Source: Chrysoporthe austroafricana (taxonomy: Eukaryota; Ascomycota; Sordariomycetes; Diaporthales; Cryphonectriaceae). Taken from it: DNA of 64,000 nt. The DNA lies in contig JYIP02000004.1 in the NCBI GenBank assembly GCA_001051155.2, positions 993,576 to 1,057,575 of the forward strand, written 5' to 3'. The notes beneath the pieces were generated by a model. The model was not told the DNA's origin. It did no database searches and saw only the letters and a program-made list of their open reading frames with translations. Positions 48,984-61,807 of this stretch are shown here, piece by piece; the first letter of the stretch is position 1; each line of letters starts with the position of its first letter. The translations under genes and the position numbers were made by a program.

Positions 48984-51900
48984 TCAGAGCTCATCCCTGA
49001 CATTCTGCGTCGCCTCCTTGACTGCATTGGTGGCATCCGTAGCTACACTCGAGACCGTCTCGGAGGCAGCGCTGGCAAAGCTGCTCGCCGAGGAAGCAGC
49101 CACAGAGTAGGCTTCAGCGAGGCGTGAATAGACGCTCTCACTGAATGTCGGTTCCTTGCCGACGAGAAGCTCCGACACTATGCTGCTGACGACAACGTAC
49201 TGTTCGGAAGCTTTCTCTGCTGCGCTCGTGACAGCCTCAGCGCTGCCGCTAATTGCCTCGGTCGCAGATGCAGCGTAGTCACCGGCGGCACTGTACAAGC
49301 TCGAATACCAAACAGTCGGCGTAGGCTGGCCATAGATCTGGACGCTAAGCTGGTCGACCACCGCATACCAGCTATCTGAAGCGAAAGAGCCTGCGGAAGC
49401 CACAGACTCACTAGCAACAGAAGCGACGGATGAAAGGGTGCCGACAAGATCCGTAGGCGTCGGCGTCGCCGTCACGGAGCTCAGAGCACTCGAGGCAGCG
49501 GCCAAGAACTCGGAATAGCGCGCCTGGGCAAGGCCGAGTCCAGCATAGTAGTTGTGCTGGGCATTTTGAAGCAACCACTCGGCATTCGCACCAGCGGCAG
49601 CGGTTACCGCACTCAGTGACTCGCTAGCAACGGAAGCGAGGGAGGAGGCAGTTCCGGATATATCGGTGGGCGTCGGGGTGGCGAGACCGACTGCGACCTT
49701 CGTGCTTTCGTACTGCTCTTGTGCCCACGCTTGACCCTGGCTCAGCCGCTGGTTAGCAATCGACTCGACTCGAGCCCAGTCCGCGAAGGTAGGCAACGCG
49801 GGTATGGCGCTGGTGGTCGAGGTTGCGAAAACCTCAGATACAGCACCGAGGGCGGCATCAAGGCGTGAGCTTGCCGCTGCGACAGCATTGCCATAGGCAG
49901 AGGTCACCGATGCCACTAGCTGCTCATGCGCCGACCTCGGTGTGCCCGAGATCTGAGCTGAAACTTGTGAAAGCGCCTGCGAGTATCGTTCAGCGGCTGC
50001 AGACATAGCGACTAGATAGGCCGATGATGCAGCTGAAGAAATACTAGCTGGAATGTCCGACTGCATAGCATATATGATACTTCCGGCAGCCGCAAATGTA
50101 TCATCATCGTCGAGAATGGGCTGGCGACTAGGTACAGACTGAGCTGCCGCTCCCAGGAAAGCGGACTTGACAGTGGCGGTAGTTTGCGAACTTTCTGGCT
50201 CACCAGCAGGAGGCATATCATTTTCGACAGGTTCTTCGACTTCATCGACAGGTACTTCAACCTCAGCGGCAGGTTCGTCGACTCCAGCGACAGGTTCCTT
50301 GACTTCAGCGACAGGTTCCTCGACTTCAGCGACAGGTTCCTCGACTTCTGCGACGGGTTCCTCAACCTCCTCGGCCGGTAGCCGAACAGGGGCCGGGTCA
50401 GCAGACCCGGTCGCCTCGGTGGTATTGTCAACGATAACTGGTGTCTCTTCCAAGATGATAGTCGATGCAAGATCAGGTGTGTCTTCGGCTTCTCCAGGCG
50501 CCTGATTCGGAGCAACGGACGAAGAGGGCTCCTCGTGGTCGCTGACAGAAGATTTCGCCCTAGAAGCCTCCTCAGCTGCGAGTCGTGTTGATTCAGGATC
50601 GAAGTTGTCGGAATCATCCTGGACCGCAAGCTTCCAACCCGCAACCTGTTTGAGAATCGCGAGTTGCTTGGCTGCGGTCTGGGCTAGGTTCATGGCCTGA
50701 CTCTCGACGGCGCGGCCCTCATCTTCAGCGGCCTGTAGACCGGGATGGGAGGTAATGAGGTCCTTAAGATCACCCTCCCATTCGTCAAAACGGCTCCTGA
50801 GCTGATGATATTTGGCCCAATCCTTGTAGGTGACCCCATCCATCCAGGCCCATTTCATACCGATCTTTTGCAGCGCCAGGTCACGGATGCCCTCGAGGAT
50901 CTTGAAGTGGTTCTCGGCCGCCTTGATGACGGTAGCCTGAAGCTCCTTCTCGTAGTTCTCTGACCAGCTCCGCACATCCTGTGATTTATCCTTGATCTCC
51001 AGGCCAGCCCTGCGCACTGCAGAGTTGATCTGCTCCAGGGCGCTCTCGTGTGCCTTCGTGTCTGTCTTGGCCGTGCTAATGATCTGTATGATATCTGCCT
51101 TCAGGGTCTTCACCTCGGCATCCACGGATTCTTGCAGCTGCTTGACCAGAGATCGACCCATGGCATGAGCCTGGCGGTCGATCATACGCTTGGAGATCTC
51201 ATCGAGACGGTCGTCAATCTCGGCTGCCCCCTCGTCAGCAGCCTGCACGTATTTTTCCTGCCAGGCCTTCAGATCCTCTGCGACGGTCTCTCGTGCGTGC
51301 CTCCGCACATCGCTCTCGTCCGGCGAGGGCTCCGGAGCAGGGATCTGGGCCTCCTTGATCTTCTCGGTCAGAGAGTCGGTATGGGCTGCGGCCTCCCCGG
51401 AGCTGGGCTCGGAGGTCGGGGTAGGGGTAGCGGCGGCAGGAGAGGCGACCGATGTCAGTTCCGTGATGGTTGAGGCAGCCTTTGCTGCAGCACTGTTCCG
51501 CCTGGTTTAGTCCAACTTCGTGGCACATCCTGTGAGGGTTCGGCATACCTGGTGACAGCTTCGGCCGCCTTGTGAGTGTTACTCGAATTGTAACGGCCGA
51601 GTCGCTGGCCAATTTTTAACAACTGAGGCTCAACGTTTTCCGTGTAGAGAAACCGGAGCTGAGGCCACACCGTACCGTCGAGGAAGACGTAGGTCTTGTT
51701 CCAAGCCCAGGCAGCGGAAGGGAGGGCAGTCTCGGTGGTGAACACGGTCGCAGTGGTATAGCCTTGCTGGATGTAGGGCTGGACGAAGGCATAGCTCGGG
51801 AGGAGCAGGTCCTGGTACGTCTGCAGAGCGTTTGCCCTGGCAATGTCATAGTATGGCGCAACGGCCGAGGAGACTTGGTCGACGTGGGGAGCCAGAGTCT

Positions 51901-52476
51901 GGTCATACTTGACCTTAGCAAGAGCCTGGTACTTGGTCAACTCGGGCTGGACAGTGCTCTCCCACTGGGTGTGGGCGAACGCCTGGGCCTGCGCGATACG
52001 CGGGCCGCCATACTTGGTCGCGTATGCCCAAGAGGGTGTCAGGACCCTCTGGTCGACAGTCTCATAGTATGGCCTGGCGATCTCGACGTAGGGGGCGGCA
52101 TAGGTGTTGTAGTAGGGCTCGAGATGGGGTGAGATGGTGTGTTTGAGCTGGAAATACGGCTTGCAGATCCGGGGCGAGTCTTCGGTGCACTGATCGAGGG
52201 ATGCGGGACAGCGAAAGAGGACGGTTATGATAGAATACCAGGTGAGCAGCCTGGGACCACAGTGATCAGCATCGGTCTGCGCGGAAAATGAAGGGGCCAG
52301 GTCGAGGTGTGGACTGGATGATGATACCTGGCAACTATGCTGAAGCTCCACGACAGGAAGCCCCGTCGCTGTTTCGGCGTTGGTTTCCTTCCGGGCGAGG
52401 TCGCATGACCGTTCATTGACGAGGTGATGCCGTTGGGCTTTGGTGAGCCGTTGAGGGCCCCATTTGCTTTCTCCAT
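48984..52476 (-). CDS. Large ER-type single-pass membrane protein ('hoxa13' misnomer family), three exons
   Basis: Exons 52476-52328, 52250-51549 and 51501-48984 give 1122 residues. A short cytosolic N-terminus (about 45 residues with KQRRGFLSW) precedes a signal anchor (about 46-65, FSIVARLLTWYSIITVLF), then a luminal-type region with CTEDSPRIC and repeated aromatic helices (HLEPYYNTYAAPYVEIARPYYETV). Then comes a basic/acidic coiled-coil region (about 330-540), heptads of the form EEPVAEV (about 640-690) and a long Ala/Ser-rich repeat of YAxAVAAASSxL type. In databases this family is often called 'transcription factor hoxa13', but there is no homeobox, and the topology argues for an endomembrane structural role. 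Start, exons and phases fit well. The gene is divergent from Doa10/SSM4. Confidence 0.78.
50223..50375. repeat. About 21-bp tandem repeat in coding sequence
   Basis: Six to seven degenerate copies of a 21-base unit coding on the minus strand for E(E/V)PVAEV heptads in the large membrane protein. Confidence 0.85.
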
Positions 52477-54357
52477 GATGGAGCGGCGAACAGCACCGGG
52501 GCTGGGCGATGAACACGGTCGAAAGCTGTCCTTGTCGCCGCCCGTGTGAAAGTGTCTGAAAGATGCTGGGTTGTCTCAGCAATGTCGAGACAGGGCCTTG
52601 TCGGATGATGCAGGTTCGAGACAACAGCTAGAGGGACCTGGGGAGTGCCTTCCTCTCTGCAAAGAAAGACCACCGAGTTTCCTTACGAAGGATCATGAGA
52701 CATCAAGCCAAAAAAAAAAAATACGTAGAGCAGGATTTGTTTGTTCAGGACAAGACGTCTGATATCTGGGAGAGGGTTCGTCGCGACCGAGAAAACAAGG
52801 TGCAAGGTTAGCTCGGACGTCACAGGCGCCAGTGGAGAACTGGGACAGTGGGCCCCGAACCCCTGTCAGCGCACGGGCTACGGAGGGACCCCTACGCTGC
52901 CGTGCCCGTCGTGCGTAGTAAGTACGTACTCATGTAGAAGTTACTGGGTACAGAGAAGATCAAGCCGTTTCCTGTGTCAATGTTGATGATACCAGCACGA
53001 GAACAAGACGAGCCGAGGGCTTCAACTTCTGCCTCTCACTGCCTCCTCATGCCAGCGTCTAAGCCTCGCATCCCTGTCTCCACCCTCGCGCCGAGGTGTA
53101 TCTCTGACTAGAGATACGAAGTGCAGCCACAGAACCGGGCTTGTCTTACCCAGCTCAACGCAGGGTCACGTCATCGAAAACCGTCGAGCCGGGTATCTGC
53201 GCATCTAGATTGAATGATTGACTGTGCTGCCTTTCCTGAGACATGCATAATTACAGACAGGTGGCAGGCAGAGTGTCCTGCAAAAATTTGTGTCAAAGGT
53301 CTTGCAGCCAGCATCCGCTTTTCCACAGAACTAGCTAAACAAACAGGATAGTCCTCTTATTACACTACAGGTGTTAACGATGAAATACTGTTTTGCGACA
53401 AGATCTCAAGTCGGTACTATAATATCATCTGGCAGGTGTGGGGCACTTTGAAGGTGGCGAGCATTATCTTTCTGACGAAGCTGGCAAGACGTCTTTTTCT
53501 AGCCGAACAGACTCGCGTGTCTAGTTGACAGGACAGCGCTCAACACCATTTCAGCTTCCTTGAGAAGAAAAAAAAAAAATAGGACGTGTGAGAGAAACAG
53601 CAGGGGCAGGACCCGACGAATGCTGTTTGCTCCTCTTGCTTGTGCGCAGTAACGGGGTCACATACCGAGTACACAGAATCTAAGCCCAGGTGCTTAGTGA
53701 AGCTTATCGATAAGGCCTCGGAGATAAGCAGCCATCCCACATCCGCCTTCGCCTTCTCTTGGTGCCCTTTGATTCTCAAAAGGACTCCCTTCCCTTCTCG
53801 GCCTTGTCACCTCGAATCCTGCCCAACCAACAGTCCGCCTTCTGCCTTCTGTCTCATCAGTCTTTACCCCCCAACGGGCCTGTAGTTGCCAGCATCCTGT
53901 CCCATCAACTATCTTTGCCACCCTCTCAACGCCAGCCCGTCTCTTTACCTGGACGCTGACTCTCCGAGGAAGCCCGTCCAAGCCGCCCTTCTGACTAAGC
54001 GGTGCGCCGTTCCCTACCCTGGACGTCAGCTACCGACCGACCGAGCGAGACACCGGGCATTTCGTGCCAGTCCTTCCCCTACGCGATCTAGCCTTGGGCC
54101 TTGGCCTTGCTGGACCCCCAACACCTCGTCCTGGCATCGAGAATCCATCCGACCGGCGACGCGCAACCATACCTGACAGTCTCATCGCCGCCCTACAGAC
54201 CTTCCGAGTCCTCCACTCCGCACCCGCCTGCCATCGGTAGTCCTTGACCCTTCACCGCCGGGGCCGTAACGCTCTCCTATGAACAACCCATAACCGTCGT
54301 CGCTCGCCATTCCGGGGCATTGCCCCCCGACCGACCGGCCGACCGACACACGACGAC
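52477..54357. other. Divergent promoter region, membrane protein / SSM4
   Basis: A 1.9-kb spacer between divergent start codons. CT-rich leader DNA (53750-53900) precedes SSM4 and an A run lies at 52709-52721. No gene is seen; the last 600 bases are GC-rich and are probably the SSM4 5' leader. Confidence 0.55.
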
Positions 54358-57300
54358 ATGGAACAAGACCATACCATCGAGGCGCTGGCCTTCCAGCAGA
54401 GGCGGCGGCGGATGTCAGCGCCTGACACAGACCAACACGATACGGCATCGAGACCGAACCCCTCCAAGCATCCCCGGTCGCATTCGGCCGCCCAGGATGC
54501 CGCCTCACAATCGGATCCCGATACCTGTCGCATATGTAGGGGAGATGGCACGCCTGAAGAGCCTCTGTTCTACCCCTGCAAATGCAGCGGCAGCATAAAG
54601 TACGTCCACCAGGACTGCCTCATGGAGTGGCTGTCACACTCTCAGAAGAAGCACTGCGAGTTGTGCAAGACGCCTTTCCGCTTCACCAAGCTCTACGCTC
54701 CCAACATGCCCAAGACTGTCCCCGCCTACGTCTTCGTCAGCCACATTGCCAAATACATTTTCCGGAATATACTGGCCTGGGCCCGGGGTGCATTGGTCTT
54801 GATGGTATGGCTCATCTGGCTCCCATACCTCATGAGGAGGGTCTGGTCTGCTCTTTTCTGGCTGAGTGATGAGGGCTTCAGTCCCGTCTGGGGCAGGCCG
54901 GATGCCACCGGTGCCCTGGGCTCGGCTGCTGGTTCGACACTTGGCGCAGCTACCTGTCCTTCGAGTCCCCTACTCGCCGAGACCACCACCGCCGCCACCC
55001 TCCAGGGCATGATGAGCCAGGTGCCTCGCAGTGCCGCCTCCCCGACGACCACATCCCTGTATGGTATCAACATCACCACCGACAATCCCCTGTCTAACAT
55101 ACTACTCAACATGTTTCTTGGGAGCTTCTATCTCGGCGGATCTGTCATACGGGATGACCCCTCCGCTGAGGTGCAGAATATGGCTACTCCGATTCCCCCG
55201 CAACAGCCTACACTGCTGAGCGACATGAAGTTCCTGCAGAAGCTTTCCTCTGCCTCGCCTGCTCTTGGCGGCTTTGCCACCGACATTCTGGAAGGACAGA
55301 TCATCACTGTTCTTGTGATCATCTGCTTCATCCTGATCATTCTGGTTCGAGACTACGTCGTCCAGCAGCAACCGGATATAAATATGCGAGCCGCGTTTCC
55401 CCCTGCAGAGAACCCTGTTCCAGCAGATGATGCAATCCCAGCTGATGATACCCAGTTGAATGCGACTCCAGGTCTGGGGCCGTACGACATCGGCCATGTT
55501 CCTGATCCTGAACAGGATGACGATGGAATGAGCACAGAGGCAGTGGATGGAAACGCGGAGGAACGAGCCTCCTACTGGGCGCATGCCTTGGATGATACAG
55601 TCGATACACTTGGAGTCGATAGCGAGGCGCGGCAGCGACGAACTTTCGCAGAAATGACCGATGAAACTGGTAGGCCCACGGTGGAAACGTCTCAGCCTGG
55701 ATTCTCTAGCCAGCCCGCCCTTTCTACTCATGATAGCGGCGGCGCTGCGGAGAATTATGTACGGATATACCGTCAGGCACAGGGTGATGCCGACGAGATA
55801 CGTCGTATTGCTCGCGAAGAGAATCGGGAAGAAGAGCTAGCGTACTTCCTGGGCATCGGAAGGGTCCAAGCCTCTCGGCACCAGGCTGAGGCATTTAGCG
55901 AGGAAGCTGGATCGTCAAATTTAGGCGGAATGGGTCGAACGTCGGTCTGGGATTTGCCTAAAGATGAGCCCGAAAGCTCTGGCAAAGGAAAGAGCCCCAT
56001 CGTGAGCGACTTGGTAGATGCCGGCCGAGACCAAGACCACTCCTCGCGACCACGATCTGCCACGGACGGACCGCAGGTAGTTGGAGGCGTAAATCCGTTG
56101 GGCCATAATAATTGGTCTTATGCGGAGCCCTCTCGAGACATCCAGCGCCTGGACCCGTTGGAGGGAACACCTCGTGGACCTAATCCGGATCTGGCTGCCA
56201 CGACCTCTCAGTGGAACTACATGACACCGCCTTCAAGCACACTGGCGGAGAGCGCATCGTCGAGTATACATGGCCGAACGCCTAGCTCATCCGGCAGCAA
56301 CAACTCCGCAATCGACCCAGCCGGTTTTTCCAGCCACGACGCGTTGGACGCCGCACTAGAGGCTCATCGGGCTGACGACTGGGAAACACTATCGGAGTTT
56401 GATATGCAGCTTGGTGCGCAGCAACCGGATACCCCGGCGGACGAATTGAGGCCGCGCGAGGAGCCTCGGCCGGCTGGATTCACTCAACGTGTAGCAGACT
56501 TCATGTGGCGCGATGTTGATGCCATACCTCTCCATGAACTTCCTCCGCTGCCGGACGCAGCTGACGACTTCTTCGACCATGAACAAGACGTCGCTTTGGC
56601 CCTTGCAGACAACGCTCCGCAGCTCCAAGAGCAAGATCAAGAAGTAGTAGCTGCCGCTGCAGCTGCTGGTATCGACGCTGAAGCTGAGGCCATCGATGAT
56701 GCGGAGGATTTGGAAGGCATCCTTGAGCTTTTGGGTATGCGCGGACCTATTGCCGGCCTGTTTCAGAATGCTCTCTTCTGCGCCTTTCTGGTGTCTATCA
56801 CACTCTTCATGGGTGTGTTTGTGCCATACAACCTGGGCCGGTTGACCATCTGGCTGCTTGCCAATCCGATCCGGCCGATTCGCATGGTGTTTAGCATCTC
56901 AAGCTTCGTCCAAGATCTCGCCATGCTGGTGGGAGGCTTCGCGTCCACACTGGTGTTCGGTTTATTGAACACCTTAATCTCCTTCTTGCGTCCGGAAGCA
57001 CCACAGCTAGTCATGGTCAGAAGCCTGGTGCAGAGGTCTTGGGCGCTGATGGAGAACGCCGGGGGTAGGTTGCGTGACTGCGGGATAGTTGATCTGTCCT
57101 TCTGCTCAGCAGAGGAGCTGCGGAACTTCTCTATCGTCAGCCACGCTGCCTTGTTAACATTGAAAAGCCACGTAGCTACTGTGCTCACTGCCGTTGGAGA
57201 AGGCATACTGTTCGTTTTCGGCGGACAGTATCCTACTAAGATCGCGGAGACGGTAACAAAAACCGCGACAGCATCTTCTCTGATCTGGCAAGGCCTCAAG

Positions 57301-59579
57301 GACCTCCCGAGTCTGTTTTCAATTCCAGGCTCATGGGTGATTGACCTTGGTGCATCCGAGACTACGGTCTCTCTAAGTCCTGAGTTGGCATCGTGGGGTG
57401 CTATGGACCGACTGTGGGCGATTTTGGGGGGATATATCGCCATGTGCGTTGCCGCAGCGACCTACCTCGGACGCGGAACCCCTATAGCGGGAGGACTCGG
57501 ACAGGAATGGGAGGCTACATTCATTGATGTCTTGATCCAAGCCAGTGGCGTTATGAAGGTCATCCTCATCATCGGCATCGAGATGCTCATCTTCCCGCTG
57601 TATTGCGGGCTGCTGCTGGACCTGGCCTTGCTTCCCCTTTTTGAAGACACGACCATCATGTCGCGAGCGATGTTTACAGTTAACTATCCCCTCACATCTA
57701 TTTTTGTGCATTGGTTTGTCGGCACTGGATACATGTTCCACTTCGCTCTTTTTGTATCCATGTGTCGCAAGATCATGCGCAAAGGTGTTTTATGTAAGTA
57801 TACCCCCCCCCCCCAAATGCAGTTTCCATGGATGCCACTGACAGTGCTCCTTTAGACTTCATCCGCGACCCTGATGATGCCGAATTTCACCCCGTCCGCG
57901 ACGTTCTTGAACGGAACGTCACAACACAGCTCCGCAAGATCCTGTTCTCCGCGTTTGTCTACGGCGCCTTGGTTATTGTTTGCCTCGGTGGTGTGGTTTG
58001 GGCCTTGTCCTACGGATTCCAGAATGTCCTGCCGATCTACTACTCGTCGAATGAGCCTGTCCTGGAATTTCCGATTGACCTGCTTTTCTACAACTTCCTG
58101 ATGCCGCTCGCAGTCAAATTCTTCCGACCCAGTGACGGCCTGCACGCCATGTACACCTGGTGGTTCCGCAGGCTTGCTCGAACTCTGCGACTCACCTGGT
58201 TTCTGTTCGGCGAACGAAGAATTGACGAGGAAGGCACCCTCAAACTTAAGTCTGACTCTCCGTCGCAGGCACTGCCGTTGTGGAAGAGGCTTTTCTTGGA
58301 AGTCGACGGCCAGACTGTGGTGCCAAAAACATGGAATGACACATTCGAGGGAGGTCATGCTAAACCAGCTCCTCCCCTGAGTCGTGATCTTCTCAGGACT
58401 CTTAGTACAGACAAGACTCACCTTGTCCGGACTGAACAACTCATTCCCGATGGACGCTTTGTCCGCGCCCCGGCTTCAGATCAAGTAAAGATACCGAAGG
58501 GGGAACGGGTCTTCTTCGATGTCTCTGAGAACAACAGGAGGCCAGATGGAAAGCCTGATCGACCAGCGACCGACCTTTACTCGACAAAAACCTATCAGTT
58601 CGTCTATATTCCCCCAAACTTCCGCCTCCGCATCTTCCTGTTCATCCTCTTTATTTGGCTATTTGCCGCTGCAACCGGTGTTGGATTTACGATCATTCCG
58701 CTCATCTTCGGAAGGGCCATGTTCCGACTCTTTATTCCTGGTGATGTCCGGACAAACGACATCTACGCCTTCAGCATAGGGCTGTATGTCCTGGGCTCAG
58801 CCTTTTACTTCGGATTCCACATTCAGGGCATCTACAGCAAAGCCAGGGCTTGGCTCCACAACGCTGCAGCGACACTGCTCGATCAAGAAACCCTTCAACA
58901 AGCAGCTGCCGTAGCGACCCGCGCAGCCAAGCTTGTTTACTCTTATTTCTTCCTGTTGGTAGTGTTTCCGTTTATGGTGTCCAGCCTTATGGAGCTCTAC
59001 ATATTGATACCACTTGACACCTACATGTACGGCTCCGTCGTGTCCAACACCAATGCCGATGCAGCCGTACTACCCCGCCACACCGTCCGCGTGATGCAGT
59101 CGTGGACCATCGGCGTCATTTACCTAAAACTTGCAGCACGTTTCTTTGTCCACTGGCACCGCGACAGCCGCCTCGCAGCCGCAATTCGCGCGGTTTTGCG
59201 TCACGGCTGGCTTGAGCCGGACGTCAAGGTTCTCACTCGAGCGTTTGTTGTTCCCGGCGTCACCCTCTGGCTTGCGGCGGTATTCGGCCCGCTCATGCTT
59301 GCCAAGACCGCCATCCGATATATCGCGGGCCGTGAAGCTGACACGCCCACCGATGCGGCTGTAGTGCTCGTTTACCGCTTCTGCTTCGCCGCCGCCCTGC
59401 TTTGTGCCATCGCGCTAGCAATCGTGAGGAGCATCTTTGGGGTGTTCAGAAGCTGGAGGGTGAGGATCAAGGACGAGGCGTATCTCATTGGAGAGAGGCT
59501 GCATAATTTTAGCTCGCCTCAACAGGCGATGCGCGAGACGGAGAGGGAGAGGAGACGGACTAGGGTGGGTTGGGAATGA
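54358..59579 (+). CDS. SSM4: Doa10/SSM4 RING-CH E3 ubiquitin ligase (two exons)
   Basis: Exons 54358-57793 and 57856-59579 give 1719 residues. The N-terminal RING-CH is complete in C4HC3 order: C57, C60, C74, C76, H84, C87, C100, C103. Many membrane segments follow, including the conserved TEB4-Doa10 region (about 790-1240), and the second exon begins with the family block YFIRDPDDAEFHPVRDVLERNVTTQLRKILFS (shown only in part by homology) and ends with more membrane spans. The protein is the ERAD-C E3 ligase of ER and inner nuclear membrane, ubiquitinating misfolded and degron-bearing proteins with Ubc6 and Ubc7. The long acidic/Ser-rich loop (about 340-740) is cytosolic and variable. The intron (62 nt) has GTAAGTATA, a C12 run nine bases from the donor, and a TTTAG acceptor. 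Confidence 0.95.
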
Positions 59580-60508
59580 GGTGGACTATGGCATGGTGAA
59601 GCCATATCTGTCGTCTGGCCTCGATCATTCCTTGGACTCGAGGTTCGCAACTGCCCTTTCATATGGGCGTGCGTTCGGGCGATGGATGGATGAGTTTTCG
59701 TGAAATATGGAAACGGGCCACCCGTCCATCAATGTGGTCTTTTTGATGCTTTAGCGTGCATTGTGATACCGATCCTTTGGTCAGGATTCAGATACCTTGA
59801 GCATGGATAAAACAGGATGGCTAACACTTGGCCTCATTAAATCGCGGCGTTGGCGGGCATTGGCGGGCAGATGTGTACCCACACAACTACCTAGGTACTC
59901 TACACTTACACCTAAATCTATTTTCATGACAGAAATCAACGTTCAGCAGTGATATTTTCCCCTTTATTGATAGTCCTACTTCGCTGTATGATTTCCCAAG
60001 CCTTCAACAATACTGGTCGAAATCGGGATACAAACCATCGCGTTCTCGTGAAGGAAACAGGCAGGGAATTGACCTTGGACTTCCCCATCAAAGCTTAACT
60101 GGGATCTTTGAGAGAAGGGAAAGGCCACGAGGACCGGCCCGCCTGAATACCGTCATGGTCGACATTCGGGAGATCAGGTGTGTATGAGAAAGACACACAC
60201 ACAAAGAGGGAGGGGGAGAGAGAGTGTGTGTGTGCATACGTAAAAGAGAAAGAATAAGTGGAATGTGCGTGGGATTTGACATCTCAACATGTGATAGATG
60301 GTTGTTTTGATTCTAGACCTCATCAATTTGGTCTCTCTAATAATTTCGTCTATAGTGAAGAACGCTACCCATGCAGGACCCTGTCGCTGTAATCATATGC
60401 AAAATCTCTAATTTTCTCGGGGTCTATCGTGTCAAAAGCGCCGACATGGTCATCCGTCTAGGAACCTCGCATCAGAAAATCAAGCATCAACCTTTCCGCA
60501 CCTGAGCT
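59580..60508. other. Convergent intergenic region
   Basis: A 930-base spacer between the stops of SSM4 and the TDT transporter gene. It has a compound microsatellite (AC, GA, GT units; 60192-60235). No gene is seen. Confidence 0.55.
60192..60235. repeat. Compound AC / GA / GT microsatellite
   Basis: Adjacent runs of AC, GA and GT dinucleotides in the spacer between SSM4 and the transporter gene. Confidence 0.85.
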
Positions 60509-61807
60509 TTAGTGATCATTCACATCCTCGTCTCTGCCCGGGTACATAATATCCTGGACAATCACAGCCCTCACGTTGTGGTACAGCACAAAGAAGTAGG
60601 TCAGCACCAGACAGACGCTCATGAAGACCGCAAACCCAAGCACCGCATTGCTGTTCAGGGACTTCCCGATGGCGATCGTGGCAAGCGTAAAGCCCGTGTT
60701 CGGAAACACCGAGGCCCACCAGCCCAGGTGAAAGTACTTGGGCCTGCTCGACACCACGGCGACGACGGCGACCCCCCACCACCAGAGGCTCAGGCCCCAG
60801 AGAAAGATGCCCGCGAGCACCGCGATCGAGCGGATGGAGTGGACATCGATGACGCCGTTCGAGTCGATGTCGAAGTTGGCCGGGAGGCCATTGGCCATGC
60901 CGATCAGGGCGAGGCAGGTGAAGGCGGGTGGGCCGACGTTCATGAACAGGCCCGGGCGGTGCTCCCTGTTCGGCAGGCCGAAGGACATCAGACGGCCGAC
61001 CATGTGGGCGTACATGAGGAAGGATACCGACAAGCCCAGGCCCTGGGCGGCGAGGCCGCCCATCACGATCGCAGGGGAGATGACGTCGGGCTGCGTGTCT
61101 GCTATCACGGACGCGATGGTCCCGGAGAGCATGATGGGGAAGATCGGTAGGATCCACGTCGGCATCATCGTCTTGAGCTCTAGGTTGTGTGTGCGGAAGA
61201 CGTAGCTGTACTGCCCGACGGCCACGACGAGGGTGACGACAATGTAGCTCCAGAAAGCGACCTGGACGGCCCAGATGAGCTGTGCATCTTGGGATGGAAC
61301 GGCGTATCGGTATGTGCTGGTGATGAGGGTCGCTAGCGTCAGGAAGAAGGTCGGAAAGAAGAAACCCTCGCGCTCGTGCGTGATGGATCTCTTGAGGGAG
61401 CCGGGGAACAGGAAGAAGCGGGCCATGAGCGCGCTGAACACGACGAAGAAGAGGACGATGTTGATGATATAAACGGCGAGGCCGATCTGGCGGAGCCCGG
61501 GGAACTGAAAAGGCTGGGCGAAGATGAGCAGAGAGAGGCCGCCCGTGCTCATGATCAGCGTCCACCAGGCCCAGGTAAAGTGGTTGAGTCGCCGTCGGAG
61601 ATTGAGCTTGGGTCTCTTGGGGTCGTAGGGGCTGATGGCCGAGTCGCTTTCGTGTGCTGACTTTTGGTGGCCTAATTGCTTCTCGACATCATGCTCCTGG
61701 CCCGGCGTCGACGCTCGGGTGCTGTCCTGGCTGTAGTCCTGGACCTGGTGCGACTCCATCGAGGAGCGAGATGATTCTGACGGTACGAACATGTTCCGTG
61801 TGTGCAT
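60509..61807 (-). CDS. TDT-family transporter (malate/sulfite exporter type)
   Basis: Intronless, 432 residues. After about 65 hydrophilic residues, ten hydrophobic segments follow, starting FTWAWWTLIMSTGGLSLLI, the first span of the tellurite-resistance/dicarboxylate transporter (TDT) family that includes fission-yeast Mae1 malate permease and the SSU1 sulfite efflux pump. Further family blocks are EGFFFPTFFLTLATLI, IFPIMLSGTIASVIA and WWASVFPNTGFTLATIAIG. The last block (PNTGFT) is well kept across TDT members. The substrate is undecided between C4-dicarboxylates and sulfite: the wording of several blocks looks closer to the Mae1 side, but I cannot settle this by eye. It acts at the plasma membrane. 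The start is the first ATG; a second Met six codons in is an alternative. Confidence 0.88.
   Translation of the reverse strand: MHTRNMFVPSESSRSSMESHQVQDYSQDSTRASTPGQEHDVEKQLGHQKSAHESDSAISPYDPKRPKLNLRRRLNHFTWAWWTLIMSTGGLSLLIFAQPFQFPGLRQIGLAVYIINIVLFFVVFSALMARFFLFPGSLKRSITHEREGFFFPTFFLTLATLITSTYRYAVPSQDAQLIWAVQVAFWSYIVVTLVVAVGQYSYVFRTHNLELKTMMPTWILPIFPIMLSGTIASVIADTQPDVISPAIVMGGLAAQGLGLSVSFLMYAHMVGRLMSFGLPNREHRPGLFMNVGPPAFTCLALIGMANGLPANFDIDSNGVIDVHSIRSIAVLAGIFLWGLSLWWWGVAVVAVVSSRPKYFHLGWWASVFPNTGFTLATIAIGKSLNSNAVLGFAVFMSVCLVLTYFFVLYHNVRAVIVQDIMYPGRDEDVNDH

Noticed and set aside
48984..52476. The name 'transcription factor hoxa13'
   Set aside because: No homeodomain; a signal anchor and helical repeats contradict a DNA-binding role.
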